From Corynebacterium sp. HMSC05H05 (lineage in GTDB: Bacteria; Actinomycetota; Actinomycetes; Mycobacteriales; Mycobacteriaceae): a stretch of 62,584 nt of DNA. The position numbers and the translations under genes were made by a program. Positions 57,437 to 62,584 of the stretch are shown one piece after another (within the stretch, counting starts at the first letter, position 1; every line of letters begins with the position of its first letter). The notes beneath the pieces were generated by a model. It saw only the letters and a list, made by a program, of their open reading frames with translations, was not told where the DNA came from and searched no databases. The stretch lies in contig NZ_KV788370.1 in NCBI RefSeq assembly GCF_001807265.1, positions 1-62,584 on the forward strand, read 5' to 3'.

Positions 57437-59917
57437 CTAGTTCTGGGTGTCCACCACCGGGGCCGCGACGGTCTCGGCCGGCTTGTTGCTGCTGCCACCA
57501 ACGGCAAGGTCAATGCTGCGGACGCTCGGCACGCAGTTGCGCACCGCTGCTGCCAGGACTACAGCAGCCACCAGTCCGAGGGCGCCGCCACCTACAGCGG
57601 CGAGCTGCGCCGGCTCTAGGTTGAATCGGCGGGCGGCGTCAGCGAAGGCCTTCTCGGCCTGAACAGCGGTGTTGCCCAGGCCCGGAACGCCGATCTGGCC
57701 GGCCATGGAAAGCGGGATCATCGCGATCAACGGCAGCCCCAGGGCCACCAGGGAAGCGATGCAGCGCGGATCGGAAGAACCGCCCTCGACGCCAACATTG
57801 GCGTCCAGGATGCTGGAACGGCCATTCTCAGCTTGGCCTTCGTCGCCCTGGGCAGGCTCGCCGTTCTGACCGCCGCGGCGGGAAGAACCGAACAAGCCGC
57901 CGTTGGCGTTGCCGGTGACGAGCACCTCCGGGTTGGCGTTTCCGGTTGCGACGACGCTGTTGTTCGACCCGTTGTTGTTGCCGATGTTCGACGGGTTCGC
58001 ATTGTCGGTGATGACCACAGTCGGGTTGGCGTTGTTGGTCACCACTGCAGAGTTGTTCGACCCGTTGTTGTTGGCATTGTCGGTGATGACCGGGTTCGCG
58101 TTGCCGGTGACCACGGCAGAGTTGTTGGAACCGTTGTCGTTGGCGTTGCCGGTGATGACCACGGTCGGGTTCGCGTTGCCCGTGACCACAGGGTTCGCAT
58201 TGCCCGTGACCACAGGGTTCGCGTTGCCAGTGACGACCGGATTTGCATTGCCCGTGACCACGACGGAGTTGTTGGACCCGTTGTCGCGCAGGTTGTCGTT
58301 CACGTTGCCGGTGATCACGACGGATGGGTTGGCGTTGTTCGTGATCACAGGGTTGCCGTTGTTAGACAGGTTGTCCTTGATTTCGACGGTCGGGTTCGCA
58401 TTGTTCGTGATCACCACGGACGGGTTGCCGTTGTTGGACAGGTTGTCCCGCGGATTGACGTTGTCGGTGATGACCACGTTCGGATTGACGTTGTCGGTGA
58501 TGACCACGTTCGGATTGACGTTGTCGGTGATGATCACGTTCGGGTTGGCGTTGTTCGTGATGACCACGTTCGGGCTGCCGTTGTTGTTGCCGATGTTCGA
58601 CGGGTTCGCGTTGTTGGTGATCACAACGTTGATCAAGCGGCCGCCGCCACCGCCGGTTCCGCCCTCGCCGCCGTCGCTTCCGCCGCCGGTGAGACCGCCG
58701 ATGATGTTGCCAAGCAGACCGCTGCCGGTCCCCGCACCGATCAGGCTGCCCAGGATTGGGCCGAGGATGCCGGCGACAGTGCCCGCGGTCTCCGCGGGTG
58801 TCTTCGACGGGTTCTTGGCCGCGATCTTCAGAGTGGCCTTGAACTTGTCAGTGCCGTCGTTCACCTCGATCGGAAGGTCGAAGTCGCCCTCCTTGAACGT
58901 GGTCGGCGGGGTGACGCGGATGGTGGTGCCGTCGTTGGAGACGGACCAGCCAGTCGGCAGGGCGGCTCCGGTCTTGGACACGGTGACACCTGCCGGCAGG
59001 GTGATCCCCTCGACGGGCTGCGCCGACGTGGACTTCTCAAAGTCCACCGGGTAGCGGGAGGCCAGCTGGCTTTCCCACTCGGCGCCCGGGCGTTCGTCGA
59101 TGACGTTGACGCGCAGAGTGGTGGTGAACACCTCGCCATTCGCCGGGGTCACGCGCACGGGGATGTCCACGTTGCCGGACTTGAAACCAGTAGGAGACTG
59201 CGGGCGGATCAAGGTCAGCACGCCATCGTCGTTGCGGAACTTCCAGTTGAAGATGGTGTTTGTGGTGGCAGCAACCTGGTCACCCGGCTGCAGTTCGAGC
59301 CCCTCAATCACGGCTTCCTGCTGGTTCCAGAAGTTGGCGGTGGGGAAGCGGTCGTTGAAGGTGGAGGCGGTGGTTGCAGGGACATTGCTTGTCGACGTCG
59401 GCTCCGTCGCCGACGTCGTAGTGGGCTCTTCCGCCGGGGTGTCTTCGGAGGTTGGTGCCGTTTCAGGCGTAGTGGTGGGTTCCGGCGTCGGGCACTGGTC
59501 CGGCTCGGTAAAGGTGTTGTCCGCGACATCCTCGTCCACCACGTCTACACGGAGGGTGGTGTTGAAGGTGCTGCCGTCAGCTTTGGTCACCTTCACAGCG
59601 ATGTCTTGGTTGCCGGTGCGGAATCCCAACGCGGACCACGGACGGGCCACGACGACCGCGCAGCCAGCCGTGCGGACCTGGAAACCGGTGCCTCGGGTCG
59701 ACTCGACCTTGTCACCCGGTTCCAGCTCCAAGCCCTGCACGACGGCTTCGTTCGCATTCCAGAAATTGTCCGTGGTGTAGCGGGTGTCAAAGGCGGAGGC
59801 CTCCACAGCTTGGGCGGTGGGAGCGTCGGTAACCGGGGAGACAAACGGTGCCACGAGGGCAAGGGACAGGGCGCCCGCCGCGATGGTGACGCGACGGGAA
59901 CGGGTGGACTTTGCCAT
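57437..59917 (-). CDS. Surface protein with Asn-Pro beta-repeat region and C-terminal two-TM Cys module
   Basis: 826 residues. Signal peptide (cleavage near AQA-VE), then two related ~95-residue domains (each with NFWN.(N/Q)EAV(V/I)(Q/E)GLEL.PGD) separated by a Thr/Pro/Glu linker, and a third domain. A Gly-rich hydrophobic stretch (about 388-425) precedes about 245 residues of short repeats built on VVIT(N/D/G)NANPN (about 426-671). The C-terminal part has Arg-Cys (about 720), TM, a helical linker, TM and Asn-Cys (about 794), then a Ser/Thr tail. No LPXTG is seen. AGGAG lies 5 nt before the ATG. Confidence 0.85.
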   Translation of the reverse strand: MAKSTRSRRVTIAAGALSLALVAPFVSPVTDAPTAQAVEASAFDTRYTTDNFWNANEAVVQGLELEPGDKVESTRGTGFQVRTAGCAVVVARPWSALGFRTGNQDIAVKVTKADGSTFNTTLRVDVVDEDVADNTFTEPDQCPTPEPTTTPETAPTSEDTPAEEPTTTSATEPTSTSNVPATTASTFNDRFPTANFWNQQEAVIEGLELQPGDQVAATTNTIFNWKFRNDDGVLTLIRPQSPTGFKSGNVDIPVRVTPANGEVFTTTLRVNVIDERPGAEWESQLASRYPVDFEKSTSAQPVEGITLPAGVTVSKTGAALPTGWSVSNDGTTIRVTPPTTFKEGDFDLPIEVNDGTDKFKATLKIAAKNPSKTPAETAGTVAGILGPILGSLIGAGTGSGLLGNIIGGLTGGGSDGGEGGTGGGGGRLINVVITNNANPSNIGNNNGSPNVVITNNANPNVIITDNVNPNVVITDNVNPNVVITDNVNPRDNLSNNGNPSVVITNNANPTVEIKDNLSNNGNPVITNNANPSVVITGNVNDNLRDNGSNNSVVVTGNANPVVTGNANPVVTGNANPVVTGNANPTVVITGNANDNGSNNSAVVTGNANPVITDNANNNGSNNSAVVTNNANPTVVITDNANPSNIGNNNGSNNSVVATGNANPEVLVTGNANGGLFGSSRRGGQNGEPAQGDEGQAENGRSSILDANVGVEGGSSDPRCIASLVALGLPLIAMIPLSMAGQIGVPGLGNTAVQAEKAFADAARRFNLEPAQLAAVGGGALGLVAAVVLAAAVRNCVPSVRSIDLAVGGSSNKPAETVAAPVVDTQN

Positions 59918-59951
59918 GGTGGCTCCTCAACGAGTATTCAGTGAAAATTCA

Positions 59952-59972
59952 GCGATACGTGACAGCTATCGC
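59952..59972. promoter_or_regulatory. Inverted repeat in the surface protein/mgtE divergent region
   Basis: GCGATA-N9-TATCGC lies 35 bp upstream of the surface-protein start, within its presumed 5' leader or promoter. It could be an operator, but no other copy was seen. Confidence 0.35.
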
Positions 59973-60056
59973 AGAACACGCGTAGATTTTTGCATACAAC
60001 CGCCCAGAATCGGTCCTTTCTCGCGCAAAATTTTTCAGCCTGGGTACGCTCGCCGT

Positions 60057-61418
60057 GTGACTACGGCCAACGCGGCGGCGATCGCGCACCTGGAAAAGCA
60101 GCTGAACCGGCACCGGTTGGATTCCGGCGACTTGGACGGGCTCCATGAGGAGCTGGCGGGGATTCCGTTGCACGATGTGGTGCACGTGGTGGAGCGGCAG
60201 CCGTCGAAACGCGGTGCTGTGTTGATCCGCTTGCTGCCGCCGGAGCGTGCAGCGGCGGCGTTCGACGCGCTGGATCCCGCCCACCAGGCGGAGATTGTTG
60301 AAGAGCTGGGTAGCGAGGACGTCGTCGGCCTGTTCAGCGCGCTGGGCGCTGAGGACCGTGTGCGCATGCTGGACAACCTGCCCGCGGAAATCGCGGAGCG
60401 GTTCCTCGGCGACTTGGACGAGGACGCGCGTGCGGACACCAACCTCATCCTCGGCTACGAGAAGGGCTCGGTCGGCCGCGCGATGAGCCCCAATGTGGCG
60501 GCGGTTGGTCCGGGTGAGGGGGTGCGGGAGGTCGTCGAGAAGCTTCGTGCGAATGCGGACCGCTTTGAGACCGTCTACACCATCGCCGTGGTTGACCCCG
60601 AGCGCACGCTGTGCGGGGTGGTGGGGCTGCGCGACCTGTTTAAAGCGCCGGAGGATGCGCGCGTCGGCGACGTGATGCGCGAGCGCCCGTCGGTGCAGGT
60701 CAGCGACGATGCCGAGGACGCCGCGCGACGCCTGCTGTCCTCGGGGCTGCTGGCGTTTCCGGTGGTGGATGCCGGCAACCGGCTGGTTGGTATCTTCACT
60801 CACGACGAGGCTGCCGACATTGTCGAGCACGCCGACAGCGAGGACTCCGCGCGCCAGGGCGGCGCCGAGTCCCTGAAGCAGCCGTACCTGTCCACCCCGG
60901 TGCTGAAGCTGGTGCGCTCGCGCATCGTATGGCTGCTGGTGCTGGCGCTCTCCGCGATCCTGACTGTGCAGGTTCTCGGCGTCTTCGAAGGCACGCTCGC
61001 AGAGGTGACCGTGCTGTCGCTGTTCATCCCGCTGCTCACCGGCACCGGCGGCAACACCGGCAACCAGGCGGCAACAACGGTGACAAGGGCACTCGCGCTT
61101 GACGACGTCACCAAAGGTGACATCCTCAAAGTGATGTGGCGCGAATTCCGCGTCGGGGCGACGCTCGGGGCGGTACTCGGGGCGCTCGGATTGGTCATCG
61201 CGTGGGTAGTTTTCGGCCAAGAAATCGGCATTGTGATAGGAAGCACACTATTTTGTGTCTGCACGATGTCCGCGACCGTCGGCGGGCTCATGCCGATCGT
61301 GGCGAAGACTGTCGGCGCCGACCCCGCCGTGTTCTCCAACCCGTTCATCTCCACCTTCTGCGACGCGACCGGTCTGGTGATCTACTTCCTGATTGCTAAG
61401 ACGGTGCTTGGCTTGTAG
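60057..61418 (+). CDS. mgtE: MgtE-type magnesium transporter
   Basis: 453 residues in MgtE order: N-terminal helical domain (LEKQLNRHRLDSGDLDGLHE to about 130), two CBS domains (about 140-260) and five membrane helices with the pore segment LLTGTGGNTGNQAATTVTRAL. It admits Mg2+ and is gated by Mg2+ binding to the cytosolic domains. GTG 60057 lies 6 nt after TACGCT (60045-60050), so the mRNA is leaderless. It is divergent from the Asn-Pro repeat surface protein. Confidence 0.94.
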   Translation: MTTANAAAIAHLEKQLNRHRLDSGDLDGLHEELAGIPLHDVVHVVERQPSKRGAVLIRLLPPERAAAAFDALDPAHQAEIVEELGSEDVVGLFSALGAEDRVRMLDNLPAEIAERFLGDLDEDARADTNLILGYEKGSVGRAMSPNVAAVGPGEGVREVVEKLRANADRFETVYTIAVVDPERTLCGVVGLRDLFKAPEDARVGDVMRERPSVQVSDDAEDAARRLLSSGLLAFPVVDAGNRLVGIFTHDEAADIVEHADSEDSARQGGAESLKQPYLSTPVLKLVRSRIVWLLVLALSAILTVQVLGVFEGTLAEVTVLSLFIPLLTGTGGNTGNQAATTVTRALALDDVTKGDILKVMWREFRVGATLGAVLGALGLVIAWVVFGQEIGIVIGSTLFCVCTMSATVGGLMPIVAKTVGADPAVFSNPFISTFCDATGLVIYFLIAKTVLGL

Positions 61419-61514
61419 GTGGACAGTGTTTGCGGGTTTGGCCTGCGGTTTTGGTGGTGGGTTCACCTGGGTGTAATGTTCTTCTTCGTTGTCCACGCGA
61501 CACGAACTGAATAC

Positions 61515-61590
61515 GCGCCCGTAGCTCAACGGATAGAGCATCTGACTACGGATCAGAAGGTTGGGGGTTCGAATCCCTCCGGGCGCACCA
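61515..61590 (+). tRNA. tRNA-Arg(ACG), copy 2
   Basis: Identical to the gene at 57158 over the 73-nt tRNA body, with anticodon ACG. Here the 3' CCA is encoded (61588-61590). The two copies are direct repeats 4.36 kb apart, enclosing a surface-protein gene and mgtE. Confidence 0.95.
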
Positions 61591-61597
61591 CCGTTTC

Positions 61598-61633
61598 AAC
61601 GCCCCGAGCATGTCGCTCGGGGCGTTTCTTTTT
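61598..61633 (+). terminator. Rho-independent terminator after tRNA-Arg
   Basis: A 12-bp stem (AACGCCCCGAGC with GCTCGGGGCGTT) and 5-nt loop end in a T-rich tract. Confidence 0.92.
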
Positions 61634-61852
61634 CTCTCAGTTTTCGGCGGCACCTGAGGGCAGTTTATTAGGAACTTTAGAAAACCCCTTAAAACTGAAA
61701 AAGCCCTGATTAACTGCGTTTTTAATGTTGGCGCTTCCTTGAAAGCGACTGTCCAAATTGGTAGTTTAGTGCGCAGTTCCGCGGGAGAAGTGTGTTCTAT
61801 GTACTTCTTCCTCGAATTTCTCCCATTTACAAAAACAACCATTGGAGCCATC
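61634..61852 (+). other. AT-rich leader of the surface-protein gene
   Basis: This 219-bp gap holds no gene that I can support. It is AT-rich compared with its surroundings and includes a possible stem: GGGAGAA (near 61780) with TTCTCCC (near 61820) around an AGAAGT/ACTTCT inner stem. It probably holds the promoter and a structured 5' UTR, but no -35/-10 pair stands out. Confidence 0.4.
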
Positions 61853-62584
61853 TTGAAGAACGCTTCCTCCCCGTTCGAGTTCAACTCGGACGCTGCCGCC
61901 CAGGGCCCTTCGAACCCTGGGCGTTATAACGCAATGTCCTCCGCGGACCGCAACCCGCGTCGCCACTCCGGTAAGCGCTCCGTCATCGCCGGCATGACGT
62001 CCGTCTCCCTGGCGCTGGCCGGGCTGACCGTGCCGAGCGTTGTTGGGGGTGGTCCGGTTGGAGAAGTGCAGTACGCAAAAGCTGCAAATAAGACCCCGGT
62101 GACTGCGTCGGTCAGTTATGACAAGGGGGATGAGTTCTACTCAGTTTTCTCTGACCTCGATCAAGGAGGTCAAAACATTGACACTTTCGCAGTCAAACTC
62201 AACCCTTGGGAGTACAAGGACCGCCGGTTCGCCGTCACAGAATCGTTCCCCGTAACAGCCGTGTACCGCTACGGCTACGCTAACGAACAGGGAAAACCAG
62301 AAGAGTATTCTGAAGAATTCACCGGAACTGGTGTGCCGGATTCGGACGGGCGGGGATTCACGTTCTATCTGGATCGGCCGATTGAGGACATGAACCCGCA
62401 AGGATCTGTGCGGTTCTCAGCCGACCCTGCCTTGATCTCGGCCGTCGGGTTGGACAAGGACGGAAACGTCAAAGTGGATGGGGATGGCAAGCCCCGCCAA
62501 GTAAGTCTCGGCAACGCGTCGGGACAAGCTGGCACTGCCTTTTACAGCAAGGGTTCGGTTACTGGTTCGGTGACGCCTGGTTCT
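61853..62584 (+). CDS. N-terminal part of a surface protein (cut by window end)
   Basis: 244 codons are visible and the frame is open at the window edge. From TTG 61853 (GGAG at 61844-61847, 5-nt spacer) the protein starts with a long polar region and then a signal-type helix (IAGMTSVSLALAGLTVPSVV); ATG 61934 is the alternative and gives a shorter n-region. The exported part begins near KAANKTPVTASVSYDKG and looks like a beta-rich adhesin domain. The DNA and the ~220-bp leader before it are more AT-rich than the neighbourhood. It is the third large surface-protein gene in 9 kb. Confidence 0.7.
   Translation, partial: MKNASSPFEFNSDAAAQGPSNPGRYNAMSSADRNPRRHSGKRSVIAGMTSVSLALAGLTVPSVVGGGPVGEVQYAKAANKTPVTASVSYDKGDEFYSVFSDLDQGGQNIDTFAVKLNPWEYKDRRFAVTESFPVTAVYRYGYANEQGKPEEYSEEFTGTGVPDSDGRGFTFYLDRPIEDMNPQGSVRFSADPALISAVGLDKDGNVKVDGDGKPRQVSLGNASGQAGTAFYSKGSVTGSVTPGS

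Noticed and set aside
57905..58640. Possible CRISPR array
   Set aside because: The short repeats have no constant repeat/spacer pattern, stay in frame, and encode the Asn-Pro repeat region of a surface protein.

Overview
The window is high-GC actinobacterial chromosome, almost certainly from a Corynebacterium. The strongest evidence is the arabinogalactan and arabinan gene set (embC, aftA, dprE2, dprE1, a GtrA protein, a GlfT1-like galactofuranosyltransferase and a Wzm/Wzt-type exporter) in roughly the order known from Corynebacterium and Mycobacterium. Other evidence is an ArnR-like regulator beside hmp, several Corynebacterium-style surface proteins, and many genes whose start codon lies 6-8 nt after a -10 box, as expected for leaderless mRNAs. 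Species cannot be named from this sequence alone.

Layout. 1-5 kb: end of a surface protein, a DHA2 exporter, a membrane protein like the N-terminal part of actinobacterial copper nitrite reductases, a stand-alone cupredoxin, an ArnR-like Fe-S regulator and flavohemoglobin (a nitrite/NO island without the reductase). 5-13 kb: glutaminase-STAS-SRPBCC fusion, GH13 enzyme, secreted N/Q-rich protein, M20 hydrolase divergent from a TetR regulator, AMP nucleosidase, a DUF559-type nuclease. 13-24 kb: dicarboxylate symporter, sirtuin, GT87 mannosyltransferase, CAP-domain protein, ROK regulator with a beta-lactamase-like lipoprotein, DUF885 peptidase, AbrB, TauE and APC transporters. 24-32 kb: small surface protein, HrpB helicase, ThpR, DUF222/HNH protein, AlkB, LysE exporter, SDR, S4 protein, VOC protein.

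32-53 kb is the cell-envelope region. embC, aftA, a cutinase-family esterase and an M13 peptidase lie directly downstream of a two-component system. That system is divergent from an ABC exporter, and the whole module separates aftA from dprE2/dprE1. Beyond dprE1 come two unknown genes, gtrA, glfT1, a second DUF559-type gene, wzt, wzm, an aminotransferase-fold protein and a quinone oxidoreductase. 53-62.6 kb holds two tRNA-Ser genes, two identical tRNA-Arg(ACG) genes, MgtE and three large surface-protein genes, the last one cut by the window edge.

No insertion sequence, prophage, rRNA or CRISPR array was seen. Coding is very dense: no gap between genes exceeds about 270 bp and ten of the convergent gene pairs overlap at their 3' ends. 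The least expected signals are in the DNA itself and in surface-protein architecture: a strongly over-represented 10-mer (GTCGATARGC, often forcing rare codons), its six-copy inverted cluster between two convergent genes, a 77-bp repeat found three times only between converging transcription units, and a shared C-terminal module (Arg-Cys, TM, linker, TM, Cys) on three surface proteins that have no visible sortase signal.
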